Below, piece by piece: positions 31,340 to 41,814 of a stretch of 64,000 nt of DNA (position 1 is its first letter; each line of letters opens with the position of its first letter). The stretch lies in assembly GCA_951799405.1 (NCBI GenBank), contig OX637339.1:18600001-18664000 (forward strand). Reading direction: 5' to 3'. The notes under the pieces were generated by a model. It was not told where the DNA came from. It saw only the letters and a program-made list of their open reading frames with translations, and did not search any database. The stretch is from Agapetus fuscipes. Taxonomy: Eukaryota; Arthropoda; Insecta; Trichoptera; Glossosomatidae. The position numbers and the translations under genes were made by a program.

Positions 31340-31605
31340 ACCGGTCCGTAGCTCAGTGGTAACACTGCGGACTCTGAATGGGAAGGTTGTGGGTTCGAAT
31401 CCCGGCGGAGCACAAAAGATATACCGTTTGTATTTTCAAATTTGCTCTTCGCTGGGTTGAAAAATTCATAAACCTTTACCAATGACCCGTCACTAAAAGG
31501 TCTATCCAGCCTTACAGCAACTGGCTCTTGCTTGAGAATCGGCGCTTTCTACAGCGACGACCAAGCTCGCTGAGGGCTGCTCTTGAGTTGTGGTACGCTA
31601 GAAAG
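31340..31605 (+). mobile_element. SINE head and body
   Basis: GACCGGTCCGTAGCTCAGTG, box B GGTTCGAATCCC, body to GACCAAGCTCGCTGAGGGC and CTCTTGAGTTGTGG. This follows the monomeric layout (no second tRNA unit). Confidence 0.75.
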
Positions 31606-31709
31606 ATCAGCACGCTTGGTCCCCTCGACCATAACACCGACGTCTAAATATCTCTCTATCATTGCACACCATTCATACGTTTCCTCATTTAAGTCACATT
31701 TTTATGTAG

Positions 31710-31966
31710 GTCTAACCTAATCTAATCTAAGTTGCAAAGATATGTTACATTGAGGATTCATTTTATACGCATTCTCACAAGCATACACGTATAAGTTCGC
31801 GCTTGCACATGCCGCATGTAAACCTACAACATAAAAACCTAAATCTCAAATGAACACACACCCCGCAACACTTGCCGACCTTCCCTGAAACAGGGGTGCC
31901 ATTGGCAAAGTGAACCATTTTCTACAGCATGGGTGGTCAGCCGCATAGCAACCTATAAGTTAAGGA
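31710..31966 (-). mobile_element. RTE tail
   Basis: CTAACCTAATCTAATCTAAG to CTATAAGTTAAGGAA. Confidence 0.8.
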
Positions 31967-32504
31967 ATGAATCCCAATCCCAAATCCTAAATGATAAATC
32001 TATTCAGAGAGGAATATAGGTAGTTTACGATGTCTACTGGAGTGAATCTTACGACCGATTGTTTTCTTCCATTCAGCCTTACATCCATCCTCAGTTGATG
32101 AAATCTCGCATTTGTCTTCCACATTTGATGGGAGGATCTCGCCCGATGCTCCAATGAACAATCGAAGGTGTGGCAAGAGACCAAGCAAGACAACTACAAA
32201 ATGAAGTCAGTCAATTTCTTGGAATAGTTAATTAAAGAAAAACATCCTGAAATCATGAGGAAAATCCTCTAAAGACGTAACTAAGCCAAACATACATGTG
32301 GCGATTCTGGACATTTTTTTTTTAAGAAATCCTGTGCGGGAGTCTTCCCAATTCATGAAAGTCTTGGGGGTCTATGTCACCCTGGAAGGGTGCCGCAGAG
32401 GTGTTGCTTGAGTTGTTGGTTCTGTCGTGAGGCGCTGCAAGGAAGTGGCGATTGGTGTTGATTTTGAATAAAACCGGATTAAATTGGGACATATTCATTT
32501 AAAC
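31967..32504. other. no gene seen
   Basis: Unique-looking DNA. The frames at 31987-32193 lack recognisable content. Confidence 0.35.
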
Positions 32505-32750
32505 AAGTAAGGGGGCCGGCCTTCTTCCGCCAACCGTCAATTCCAACCACTTACAGTAGAAAAGGGGGTTCTTCAGCTCCCGAGGGACTGGTACTCATTT
32601 CTTGAGGAGGCTGAGAAAACTTTGCCGGTATTTTATTGTGTATTTGAAATAAAGACCGAAACAGAAAATCATTTCCAACACCCTCGGTGAGTTTCGGACC
32701 CGAGTTCTCGTCATGCAAGAACTCTACCAACTGAGCTATCGACCGCACTA
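32505..32750 (-). mobile_element. SINE second unit and tail, minus strand
   Basis: AGTAAGGGGGCCGGCCTTC at the low end, TTTGCCGGTATTTTATTG in the middle and CTGAGCTATCGACCGC at the high end. Confidence 0.7.
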
Positions 32751-32794
32751 TGGAAAAACACAGAAAATGTTTTTAACGAAATAATTCTAAACTA

Positions 32795-33050
32795 CTGTAT
32801 CCTTTGACTTATAGGTTGGTATGCGGCTGACCACCCATGCTGTAAAAATGGTTCACTTTGCCAATGTCACCCCTGTTTCAGGGAAGGACGGCAAAAGATG
32901 CAGGGTGTATGTCCATTTGAGATTTGTTTTTTTGTTGTAGGTTCAAATGCGTCATGTGCAAGCGTGAACTTTTACGTGTCTGGTTGTGAAAATGCGTGTA
33001 ATGTGAATCTCCAATGTAACATATCTTTGCAACTTAGATTAGATTAGATA
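32795..33050 (+). mobile_element. RTE tail
   Basis: TATCCTTTGACTTATAGGTT to CTTAGATTAGATTAG. Confidence 0.8.
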
Positions 33051-33274
33051 CTGTCTTTGACTCTATACATCTAAAATGCACTATGTAGGTTTAGAAAAAA
33101 CCGTCATAATATGAGCGTGGGTATATTGCCATCTGTTGGCAAACTTTGTATGTATTACAACGTTACAAGTACATACTAAATTATAGGTGGACAAAAAAGG
33201 ATCGCAGCTTCGCTAGACAGATCTGAAGGTGGCGAAAAAACTAGGTTTTTACTAAACATAAGCAAATGGAGAGC

Positions 33275-33870
33275 TCAGTTAGTGAAGTGGTTGGAATCCA
33301 TGCGGAGAGCACAGGTTCGATTCCCACTAAGGGTGTCAGAAATGATTTCCCAATTTTTTTCACATCATCCTTGACTTTTAGGTTGGTATGAGGCTGACCA
33401 CCCATACTGTAAAAAATGGTTCACTTTGCAAATGTCACCCCTGTGTCAGGGAAGGTCGGTAAAAGTTGTTGGGCTTATGTTCATTTGAGGTTTGGATTTT
33501 TTTTGTAAGTACACATTCAGCATTTTTATAAGCGCGAACTACACGTGTTTTTTTGTGGGCATACATTTGCGAGCTTTGAATGAATATATCCTTGCAACTT
33601 AGATTATAGATCCAATTGATTTCCCAATAATTACCTACTAGTGTCTATTTCAAAAAAATAAAATACTGGCAAGGTTTACTCAACCTTCATAAGAAATGAG
33701 AACCAACCCTCTCGGGAGCAGTAAAACCCCCTCTTCAACTGAAGCGATTGGTGTATACTCTTCCCTGTAAAAATAAATAAGTTGACCCGCCACATGCGAA
33801 CCCTTCGGGAGAATATGGCAAGAAGTTACACTATATGCGTGGCTTAGTTGCCTTGCGTTTGATTCCTGGC
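33275..33870 (+). mobile_element. SINE split by an RTE tail with ~12-bp duplication
   Basis: GAGAGCTCAGTTAGTGAAGT to GTCAGAAATGATTTCCCAA, then an RTE tail (33354-33610). TGATTTCCCAAT recurs at about 33617, and the SINE continues (TCTATTTCAAAAAAATAAAA) to the TGCGTGGCTTAGTTGCC end. The repeated TGATTTCCCAAT is the target duplication. Confidence 0.75.
33354..33612 (+). mobile_element. RTE tail inside a SINE
   Basis: CATCCTTGACTTTTAGGTTG to CAACTTAGATTATAG; second subfamily, with the TATAGAT-type end. Confidence 0.8.
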
Positions 33871-34029
33871 GGAGTAAAAAAGAGTACAATTTTTAACTGC
33901 ACTGTTAAATTGGTTCACAAATTCATCTACCTTTACAGCTTGGGAATGGACTCGACACAAAAAAATATACCTTGGCTTTGTGATGTCACCCACAGTAAAT
34001 AAGAAGTGGATTCCTGATAATAAACGCAA

Positions 34030-34170
34030 CGCAAAAAAAAAAAACAACCAAGCTACACAAATAGTGTAACTTCTTGCCGCGTTATCCCCGAAGCGTTTCG
34101 CATGTGGCGAGTGGAACCTATTTATTTTTACACATAACGGGACCGGCCTTACACCAACCCAACCTGATTT
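34030..34170 (-). mobile_element. SINE tail, minus strand
   Basis: AAACGCAACGCAAAAAAA at the low end, GAAGCGTTTCGCATGTGGCG, and GGGACCGGCCTTACACCAAC. Confidence 0.65.
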
Positions 34171-34273
34171 TTGGCACTATTTTTTTTACAGATTGGGAAT
34201 CAACCACATGACAACCTACAAGTCAATGAACACAAATAAAAAAATTACACTACACAAGTAAAAAAAAATACAT

Positions 34274-34320
34274 GGGGGGGGGGGGGGAGCATGTCTTTCC
34301 CCCCCCACCAGGGCCCCCAG
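34274..34320. repeat. G run followed by C run
   Basis: About 15 G at 34275-34289, then CCCCCCCC at 34300-34307; the two could pair, or the G run could form a quadruplex. Confidence 0.6.
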
Positions 34321-34331
34321 TGGACTTAATA

Positions 34332-34750
34332 GGGTAATTGCAGTGGTGGGGAAAACGGTTAAAAATACTATGGTTGTGTAGAGTACATTTCAAGGATCAC
34401 AACCATTTTTTTTTTTTTAGTAAAAATAAAGATATAATTGATAATTTTCAAAAATAAATGATCCCGCCGAAATGCATTGGGACCGAAGAAACACGCTGTG
34501 ACGTCAAAATTACGTAGATGGATCCATCGGTCTTAGAAGACCTAACGGTACACTCCATACATCGTGAGATCCATTGACGTCACATCCGCCTAAATAAAAA
34601 AATGAGCTGTTTTAGCGGAAATAGAAAATGGGCGAATTTTACAGAGCTGCAATTTAAAAACTAAGCCAGATATAATTTTTTTAAAAGGCAGATGCATTTT
34701 TTAAAAGGTGGTCTATCATTTTATGAAATAAAAAGTGTGTGAAATTACCC
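34332..34750. mobile_element. MITE with GGGTAATT ends and TA duplication, copy 1
   Basis: GGGTAATTGCAGTGGTGGGG to GAAATTACCC, TA flanks (34330-34331, 34751-34752). It shares GTAGAGTACATTTCAAGGAT and GAGCTGTTTTAGCGGAAAT with copy 2. Confidence 0.7.
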
Positions 34751-34904
34751 TATTCTGACATGTATGCACAGCTGCGTAATAATAACAATTAATTAAGCAG
34801 AATGTAACCATATCCCACTTGATTCCTGATGTACACATTGCCATATAAACAAAACAGTATCAAATTGCCTTCAGTACGCGGAATATAAAACATTGCACTA
34901 AACT

Positions 34905-35785
34905 CATGATATATTAGGTTTATAATTCATATGAAATCCATGCCCACTAACAGACACATGCAAGTTCTCGCTTACAAATACTTACAAGTTAAAATCCAAG
35001 CCTTAAGGCGGGTTATAAAGCTAAATCTGCCGTTTTTGTTTCTTACACTTTATGGTCTTTGCAAAATAGTTACAGTAATGAAAAAAATCAATAATGTTTT
35101 TTAATTTTTTATCTCAATTATAAAGCTTGAACAAAATATATAACTTAAAAATTGCCACCACAAAAAAATATTTAAAAAAAACGCGTTTTTTTTACATTTT
35201 TTTCGTGTGTGCTGTATTTTGGATTTTTTTTTCGCTTTTTCATTACAGAATTATACATTTTTTAGGTTCCGTACTCAACATTTTTTTTAAAATGTCAATA
35301 GTTTTTGAGTAAATATGGAAAAACTGAAACTCCTAAATGAATTAAATTTTAATTAAATCAAAGAACACAGTTTTTCCATATTTACTCAAAAACTATTGAC
35401 ATTATAAAAAAAAATGTTAAGTACAGAACCTAAACAATGTATAGTTCTGTAATTAAAAACCAAAAAAAAAAATCCAAAAAAAAAGCTAAAAATGTAAAAA
35501 AAACGCCTTTTTTTAAATATTTTTTTGTGGTGGCAATTCTTAAGTTATATATTTTGTTCAAGCTTTATAATTAAGATAAAAAATTAATAAACATGCTTGA
35601 TTTTTTCATTACTGTAACTATTTTGCTAAGACCATAAAGTGTAAGAAACAAAAATGGCAGATTTAGCTTTATAACACGCCTTAAATTAATATATACCCTG
35701 CCAAACAGGGGGTGATATTGGCAGAGTGAATATTTTTTTTACAGCATGGGTCGTCAGTCTCATACCAACCCATAAGCCATGGATT
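34905..35785 (-). mobile_element. RTE tail split by a TTAA foldback element
   Basis: Left part TATTAGGTTTATAATTCATA to AAAATCCAAGCC; right part ATATATACCCTGCCAAACAG to CATAAGCCATGGA. The two parts align to one continuous tail once 35007-35680 is removed. Confidence 0.7.
35007..35680. mobile_element. TTAA-flanked foldback element with ~320-bp arms
   Basis: TTAA at 35003-35006 and 35681-35684. Terminal GGCGGGTTATAAAGCTAAAT matches inverted at GCTTTATAACACGCC. The arms are imperfect reverse complements over ~320 bp and meet near 35345. The insertion point in the RTE tail is clean, so TTAA is the target site (piggyBac-type targeting). The inner sequence CTGCCGTTTTTGTTTCTTAC recurs in the palindromic MITEs at 1.6 and 31.1 kb. 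Confidence 0.75.
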
Positions 35786-36055
35786 GCGTAATCAAAAAAT
35801 GTACGGAGACTAAATCGCTCACTAGGAGTGCTGTCATATATTTGATACATAATTAATTAACCCAATGGAGTGGAGTTTACATAAGACGTCATAACAATCA
35901 ACAGATTAAAATTCCTCTTGGCGACACCCAACACGTTATTCTGATCTAACTAACTACACAGATCGTGGCTTTTATAAAGCTGAGCCTCTGTTGCGGAATT
36001 GCTTGCTATTTGAGATGAGAGCTGAGAAAACAAAATGCCTTTGACATTTTTTTTT

Positions 36056-36262
36056 TTATTTGAGGTTTCCTTGACTAATAGGTTGATATGAGGCTGACCA
36101 GCCTTACTCTAAAAAACACTTTGCCAATGTCACCCCTGTTTCACAGAAGGTTGGCAAGAGTTGCAGGGCTTATGTTCATTCAAGATCAGAGTTCTTTTTT
36201 GGTAAGTCCACATGCGGCAGGTGTAATCGCGAACTTATACATGTGTGCTTATGGGAATAATA
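36056..36262 (+). mobile_element. RTE tail, 3'-truncated
   Basis: TTTCCTTGACTAATAGGTTG to TGTGTGCTTATGGGAAT. Confidence 0.75.
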
Positions 36263-36264
36263 AT

Positions 36265-36556
36265 ATTATTAGGATTATTTGGTGAGCATTGTTTTTGTAT
36301 GAATCACACCTCAAGAGTCCTCTGCGGGCTTGATCATTGCTATAGAAAGCGCCAATTCTCAAGCAAGACGCAGTTGCTGTAAGGCTGGATGGACCTTTGG
36401 CGACCGGTCATTGGTAAAGGTTTATGAAGTTTTCAACCCAGCGAAGAGCAAACTTGAAAATATAAATGATCCATTTTTTGTGCTCCGCTGGGATTCGAAC
36501 CCACAACCTTCCATTCAGAGTCCGAAGTGTTACCACTTAGCCACAGACCGGTCTAA
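36265..36556 (-). mobile_element. monomeric SINE, copy 1 of a tandem duplication
   Basis: Minus strand: GACCGGTCTGTGGCTAAGTG head, box B GGTTCGAATCCC, body, and tail GCTCACCAAATAATCCTAAT. Almost identical to 36775-37064. Confidence 0.85.
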
Positions 36557-36774
36557 AATCTAAATCTAAATCTAAGCTGCAAAGATATGTATCATTTGAG
36601 ATTCATATTAAATGCATTCCCACAAGCAGACATGCATAATTTCGCGCTTACACATGCTGCATGTGGACCTACAATATAAAAACCCCAATCTCAAATGAAC
36701 ATAAGCTCTGCAACTCTTGCCGTCCTTCCCTGAAACAGGGGTGACATTGGCAAAGTGAACCATTTTTTTACTAT
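36557..36774 (-). mobile_element. RTE tail between duplicated SINEs
   Basis: AATCTAAATCTAAATCTAAG to AAGTGAACCATTTTT. Confidence 0.8.
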
Positions 36775-37064
36775 ATTATTAGGATTATTTGGTGAGCATT
36801 GTTTTTGTATGAATCACACCTCAAGAGTCCTCTGCGGGCTTGATCATTGCTACAGAAAGCGCCAATTCTCAAGCAAGACGCAGTTGCTGTAAGGCTGGAT
36901 GGACCTTTGGCGACCGGTCATTGGTAAAGGTTTATGAAGTTTTCAACCCAGCGAAGAGCAAACTTGAAAATATAAATGATCCATTTTTTGTGCTCCGCTG
37001 GGATTCGAACCCACAACCTTCCATTCAGAGTCCGAAGTGTTACCACTTAGCCACGGACCGGTCT
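36775..37064 (-). mobile_element. monomeric SINE, copy 2 of a tandem duplication
   Basis: Differs from copy 1 by only a few bases (CTACAG for CTATAG, CGGACC for CAGACC). The repeat spacing is about 510 bp and includes an RTE tail between the copies. Confidence 0.85.
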
Positions 37065-37074
37065 ACAGAAGTGA

Positions 37075-37210
37075 AAATTCTGTACTTCAGGAGTTTGTTG
37101 TAAGCACTTCCTTACAATTAGTTCACTGACTATGAGACGTTACACGCTTTAAAATGTTTAGCCACAATTTCTCAAATCAGTGAATCAGCACTTATTCAGT
37201 TTTAAGGTAG
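37075..37210. mobile_element. MITE of the AAGGTTAAACTGA family, partial
   Basis: GTAAGCACTTCCTTACAATT to TCAGCACTTATTCAGTTTTA. Confidence 0.6.
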
Positions 37211-37597
37211 CAATATCTTTGCAACTTAGATTATAGATTAAAAAATACTTTAAAACTTTGATATTTGACTGTTCACTAAACAAATCAATCTTAAAAAGTT
37301 TAGAGAGGGTGAAATCACAATGAATAAATATGCTAAATATGGCATGTTTAAAAATAGCCGCAGTGTCAGGTGGCGGTCCATCAAATTGCTCACTCCAGTA
37401 TGAAATCATATCAGGGGGCAGTTCACTAACCTGCGAGCAATCTCCCACATCGATACCCTAGCTCATGTCATGGCAGATTCAAAGTCAAAATGAAAAGATG
37501 ATAGAGTGCAGCTTCTAAATTTACAGTTAATAAAACGTTAACTTTGTGGAAGATAGACAAAAGTATTAGCAGACTTATCTCAACCATCCTTGTGAAC
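37211..37597. other. no gene seen
   Basis: AT-rich. The 87-codon minus frame at 37185-37448 has no recognisable domain and overlaps MITE sequence at its end. Confidence 0.35.
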
Positions 37598-37857
37598 TAT
37601 ATATATTCCTTGACTTATAGGTTGGTATGAGGCTGACCACCCATACTGTAAAAAATGGTTCACTTTGCCAATGTCACCCCTGTGTCAGGGAAGGTCGGCA
37701 ACAGTTGTGGGGCTTATGTTCATTTGAGGTTTGGATTTTATTTGTAAGTACACATTCAGCATTTGTAAGCGCGAACTACACGTGTTGGTGTGTCTTACAT
37801 CTGTACATCTGAGAGCTTTAAATGAATATATCCTTGCAACTTAGATTATAGATTATT
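37598..37857 (+). mobile_element. RTE tail, TATAGAT subfamily
   Basis: TATTCCTTGACTTATAGGTT to AACTTAGATTATAGATTA. Confidence 0.8.
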
Positions 37858-37887
37858 AATATTATAGATGACTTATAGGTTGGTATG

Positions 37888-38008
37888 TTATGATTTATAA
37901 AATATTTTTCATTTCTTGTAATTAAATCACTTACTATGAGAAGTGTACACCCAGTAAAATGTTTTATTCACAATCCCTAAAATCAGTGAATCAGCACTAA
38001 TTCAGTTT
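37888..38008. mobile_element. MITE of the AAGGTTAAACTGA family, partial
   Basis: TTACTATGAGAAGTGTACAC to TCAGCACTAATTCAGTTTC. Confidence 0.55.
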
Positions 38009-38310
38009 CATAAAAGGTCGGCAAGAGTTGCAGGGTGTATGTTCATTTGAGATTTGGGTTTTTATATTGTAGGTCCACATGCGGCATGTGTAAGCGCGAA
38101 ATTATGCATGTCTGCTTGTGGGAATGTATTTAATATGAATCTCAAATGATACATATCTGTGCAGCTTAGATTTGGGTTTTTATGTAGTAGGTTCACAGGC
38201 GGCATGCATGTGCAAGCGCAAACTTATACGTATCTGCTTGTGAAAATGCATATAATGTGAATCCCTAATCTTACACATCTTTGTGACTTAGATTAGATTA
38301 GATTGGAGAC
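38009..38310 (+). mobile_element. two RTE-tail 3' halves in tandem
   Basis: First AAAGGTCGGCAAGAGTTGCA to TGCAGCTTAGATT (38168). Then a second 3' half, TTGGGTTTTTATGTAGTAGG to TTAGATTAGATTAG. Confidence 0.75.
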
Positions 38311-38596
38311 TTCTGCTGTGTGCAACTTAGATTAAAGGTAGATTTTTAGCAGCAGCTCTCTCCGCCATCAATCTTCCGCCGGCTAAATTTTCCCGTTTCT
38401 TGGAATCCCTCGTCCAGACGAAAATTAATTGTCAATTACAGCGCTTAATGGGGCATAGGAATTAGTTGATGGGGGATTTAATATGTCTGTATAGGTGTGG
38501 ATGTGCCAAATTCTGTGACCTCACACCTCTGTGCAATTAAGGAATCTACAGTTTAATAAGTAGCTGTCAAAGATATTTAGCTTTGTGTGTGCTTGA

Positions 38597-38990
38597 GCAA
38601 GTACGCATATAGTGTAACTTCTTGACTGCGTTATCCCCAAAGGGGTGGCGCATGTGGCAATTCGGGACGTATTTATTTTTACAGGTAAGGGGGCCGGCCT
38701 CACACCAACAACTTTCAGTTGAAGTGGAGGTTTCCCAGCTCCCGGGAGGGCTAGTTCTCATTTTTTGTGAAGGCTGAGTACACCTTGCTGGTATTTATTT
38801 TGGGTTTGAAGTAGACACCGAAACGAAAAATCATTTCTGAAACCCTCGATGGGGATCGAACCCTTGCTCTCGGCATGGAATGCAAGCATTCTATCAACTG
38901 AGCTATAGGTCTGAGTTTTAACAAGCTTGGTTGTCGCTACAACCCGCTAATTCTCAAGTAAGACCCCGTTGCTGTAAGGCTGGATGGACT
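38597..38990 (-). mobile_element. SINE (second unit, tail and body pieces), minus strand
   Basis: ACGCATATAGTGTAACTTC at the low end, GGGGGCCGGCCTCACACC, GAGCTATAGGTCTGAG, and a body piece ending GGCTGGATGGACT at 38990. It abuts a plus-strand copy. Confidence 0.75.
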
Positions 38991-39215
38991 ATGCCGAGAG
39001 CATGGGTTCGATCTCAAAGGTTTACTCAGCCTTCACAAGAAATGAGAACCAGCCATTCCGGGAGCTGGGAAACCCCCATTTCAACTGAAAGCGGTTGGTG
39101 TGAGGCCGGCCCCCTTACCTGTAAAAATAAATAGGTCCCGAAGCACCACATGCGACCCCTTCGGGAATAACGCAGGCAAGAGTTGCACTATATGTGTAGC
39201 TTAGTTGCGTTAGTT
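38991..39215 (+). mobile_element. SINE second unit and tail, plus strand (inverted partner)
   Basis: ATGCCGAGAGCATGGGTTCG through CGGGAGCTGGGAAACCCCC to TGTGTAGCTTAGTTGCG. With 38597-38990 it forms an imperfect inverted pair that could fold into a long hairpin. Confidence 0.75.
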
Positions 39216-39284
39216 GGGTTGCATGGTTTCAATGGGGAAAAAATATGTAATGTTTTCTTGGTTTTAAATGTATTTTTTCTTTGT

Positions 39285-39372
39285 GGCTATATTTTTTATT
39301 TTTAATTACTTTATTGCCTCATTTTAAAAGGGAAGCCGGTGGGAATCCAGTTGTTGGCACCCTTCGCCACTG
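39285..39372. repeat. interspersed repeat, short copy
   Basis: TTTAAAAGGGAAGCCGGTGG and GGCACCCTTCGCCACTGAC. Confidence 0.5.
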
Positions 39373-39490
39373 ACTCCTGGTTAGATTGTTGCTGAATCAC
39401 TAATGGAGTGAGAAATAAAAAATACAAGATTCCTGGGAATCCGCCGCAGATGCAGCTTGTCTAGTGGGGAGAATGTGTTGAGTGACTGAC

Positions 39491-39565
39491 CTTGGTGATG
39501 GGAGTAGTGTCTCCGGGCGGGGCCTCAGGCACCGTCTGCAGCGTGGGCCGCATGGCCGCCGCCAT
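39491..39565 (-). CDS. putative first coding exon of an unidentified minus-strand gene
   Basis: A GC-rich island (39480-39720) in AT-rich DNA carries an ATG in strong context (GGGGGGATGGCGG). It opens a 25-codon frame, MAAAMRPTLQTVPEAPPGDT then TPITK, ending exactly at a good donor, AAG|GTCAGT. The upstream part reads as a GC-rich 5' UTR that also happens to be open in frame. No downstream exon was recognised at lower coordinates, so either the first intron is long or the partners leave the window. The protein family is not recognised. Confidence 0.45.
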
Positions 39566-39725
39566 CCCCCCCTCTAGCACAACCGTCCCGCACCCCCTCA
39601 CCGCGCCCCCGCACACATCCACGCCCGCTTCAGCACAACCGCACGCACATTCTGTTGCACTAGACGTGTGAGTGGTGCTGCGCAATACTGGGGACTACGA
39701 TTACCACAGCGGGGGGAGATGCACT
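39566..39725 (-). promoter_or_regulatory. GC-rich 5' UTR / CpG-rich promoter-proximal block
   Basis: The block upstream (minus strand) of the putative exon at 39491-39565 is rich in CpG and GGGG/CCCC runs, unlike the surrounding repeats. No TATA box is visible. It is compatible with a housekeeping or developmental start region. Confidence 0.35.
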
Positions 39726-39837
39726 AGCAGTTCCGGAGCACAACGCGGGTGGAGCGTCCAAACAAATTAATCTGAAACAAACAAATACAACAGCCATTAG
39801 ATATGTACAATACCACTTACTTGAATGAAAGGGGAGT

Positions 39838-40070
39838 TACACTGAGGTCAGCTGTGTCATGTGCCAGTTTGTTGAAACTGCCGAAAAGACAATCTTGCAG
39901 TCTCCAGGAACCGCTCTTTCCATATTCCCGGGCCAATGGCATGGAATGCTCTCCCAGAGAAGCTGAGAGTCCAGGACAACGAGACAGCCTATAGGAAGAC
40001 GCTGCAAACATTTATATTTTCCCGCTATACGCCTTTGTTGTGATATAAATCACAAAAAGGAGTAGATAAA
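39838..40070 (+). mobile_element. L2/CR1-like LINE 3' end
   Basis: Encodes RKDNLAVSRNRSFHIPGPMA, WNALPEKLRVQDNETAYRKT, LQTFIFSRYTPLL*. It is a LINE remnant despite its open frames. Confidence 0.75.
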
Positions 40071-40187
40071 CTTAGTTTATTTTTTATTTATTTAATACCA
40101 AGACAGTCCAGTCTGCATCTACCAAGTGTTTACCGAATGATAGCTCCATTAGATTGTTGACATTCCATTCAAGAGTTGCTGCAACTG

Positions 40188-40457
40188 GTCCATAGTCTAA
40201 TGGTAACACTTCGGACTCATAAATTGAAGATTGAGGGCTCGAATCCCGTCTGAGCACAAAAACTATATATATTCTGTATATTTTTTAAATATGCTTTTCG
40301 CTGGGTTGAAAAATTGATATACCTTTACCAAAGACCGATCACCAAAGGTCCATCCAGCCTTCCATGCAACTGGGACTTGCTTGGTCGGGATTCAAACCCA
40401 CCACCTTCCGATCATGAACCTGAAGTGTTAATCACTAGAATATGGACCAGTTGCTGT
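40188..40457. mobile_element. pair of SINE heads in inverted orientation
   Basis: Plus head ACTGGTCCATAGTCTAATGG with box B GGCTCGAATCCC at 40188-40258 plus body. A minus head lies at 40385-40457 (GGGATTCAAACCCACCACC, TATGGACCAGTTGC). CAACTGGTCC begins the first and GGACCAGTTGC ends the second. Confidence 0.65.
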
Positions 40458-40784
40458 ATGTTCTAATCTTGAAGTTCAGTCAAGCAGTTATTTATTGACT
40501 TTTATGCAAAGGCTTGCTTGCCCATATGACTGGGAAACGAGGTGTGACAGACATGTTAGATTGGTGTACCTGAGAGTGCTGTGCAGATCTGAGGGTCGCT
40601 ACAGAGACGTAACGACTGGGGCAGAGTGTGTGATGCTTCCTAGCAGAGTTCCCCACACCTGCAACACAACGACAACCATACATCAATTACAACACTAACA
40701 CTGACAACACAAATTAGACAGGACAGGAAAATTACAGAAATTACTCATTCACATTTGAAATGCAAAAATAACATATTGGTTAAA

Positions 40785-40880
40785 TTGAGGGTGTATGTTC
40801 ATTTGAGATTCGGGTTTTTATATTGTAGGACTACATGCGGCATGTTTAAGCGCGAACTTAAACATGTCTGTTTTGTGTTA
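40785..40880 (+). mobile_element. RTE-tail fragment
   Basis: GAGGGTGTATGTTCATTTGA to AACATGTCTGTTTTGTG. Confidence 0.65.
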
Positions 40881-40922
40881 TTATTTACAATATTATTACA
40901 TTATTATTATTATTATTATTAT

Positions 40923-41215
40923 TATCACACCTCAAGAGCCCTCTGCGAGCTTGATCGTCGCTGTAGAAAGCGCCAATTCTCAAGCAAGACCCAGTTGTTG
41001 TAAGGTTGGATGGACCTTTCAGTGACCGGTCTTTGGTAAAGGTTTATAAATTTTTCAACTCAGCGGAGAGCACATTCGAAATATAAATGGTATATTTTTT
41101 GTGCTCCGCCGGGATTCGAATCCACAACCTTCCATTTACGAGTCCGAAGTGCTGCCACTGGACTACGGACCGGTCCAAGATACACACAAAAACAGCGCTC
41201 ACCAAATAAATCATC
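40923..41215 (-). mobile_element. monomeric SINE, minus strand, with a plus-strand tail piece
   Basis: ACACCTCAAGAGCCCTCTGC to CTACGGACCGGTCC (41175). The following GCGCTCACCAAATAAATCAT is the same family's tail in plus orientation. An (ATT)n run at 40893-40924 marks the other end. Confidence 0.7.
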
Positions 41216-41387
41216 CTATATTAATATTATAAGAAGCATTAGGAGTAAAGAATAACTTGTTAATTCTTTATATCATTTGGACATAAAAAATCATTTTCAC
41301 TGTGTTCATACCCAACCCATTAAAAATTTATAAACCTAATGATTCATACTGAAGTACCTACAGAAAAAACTGATTTGTAGAACAGAT

Positions 41388-41636
41388 TCCTTGACTTATA
41401 GGTTGGTATGAGGCTGACCACCCATACTGTAAAAAATGGTTCACTTTGCCAATGTCACCCCTGTTTCAGGGAAGGTCGGCAAAAGTTGTGGGGCTTATGT
41501 TCATTTGAGGTTTGGATTTTATTTGTAAGTACACATTCAGCATTTGTAAGCGCGAACTACACTTGTTGGTTTGTGGGCATACATCTGAGAGCCTTAAATG
41601 AATATATCCTTGCAACTTAGATTATAGATTATAGAT
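41388..41636 (+). mobile_element. RTE tail, TATAGAT subfamily
   Basis: TTCCTTGACTTATAGGTTGG to TTAGATTATAGATTATAG. Confidence 0.85.
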
Positions 41637-41814
41637 TCACTTCCTATCTCACTATTGATTGGAGTCAAATTGACTACACTTTGCATTATTGAACTATGTC
41701 AAAGTTCTTCTATAATGCATATCATTTTCACAGACGTTTTACCCTACCTGTGAATATGCTTGGCCAATGGGGTATGGACATTATATTATCAGCGTTGCAA
41801 ATATTTTATTAACA

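Noticed and set aside
39803..39994. 63- and 64-codon frames on both strands next to the GC-rich exon
   Set aside because: The third frame reads as the C-terminus of an L2/CR1-like LINE (PMAWNALPEKLR), so these are shadows.
40492..40698. Possible exon around 40.5-40.7 kb with a TTGTGTTGCAG acceptor on minus
   Set aside because: No matching donor, no recognisable protein and frames open on both strands; support too weak.
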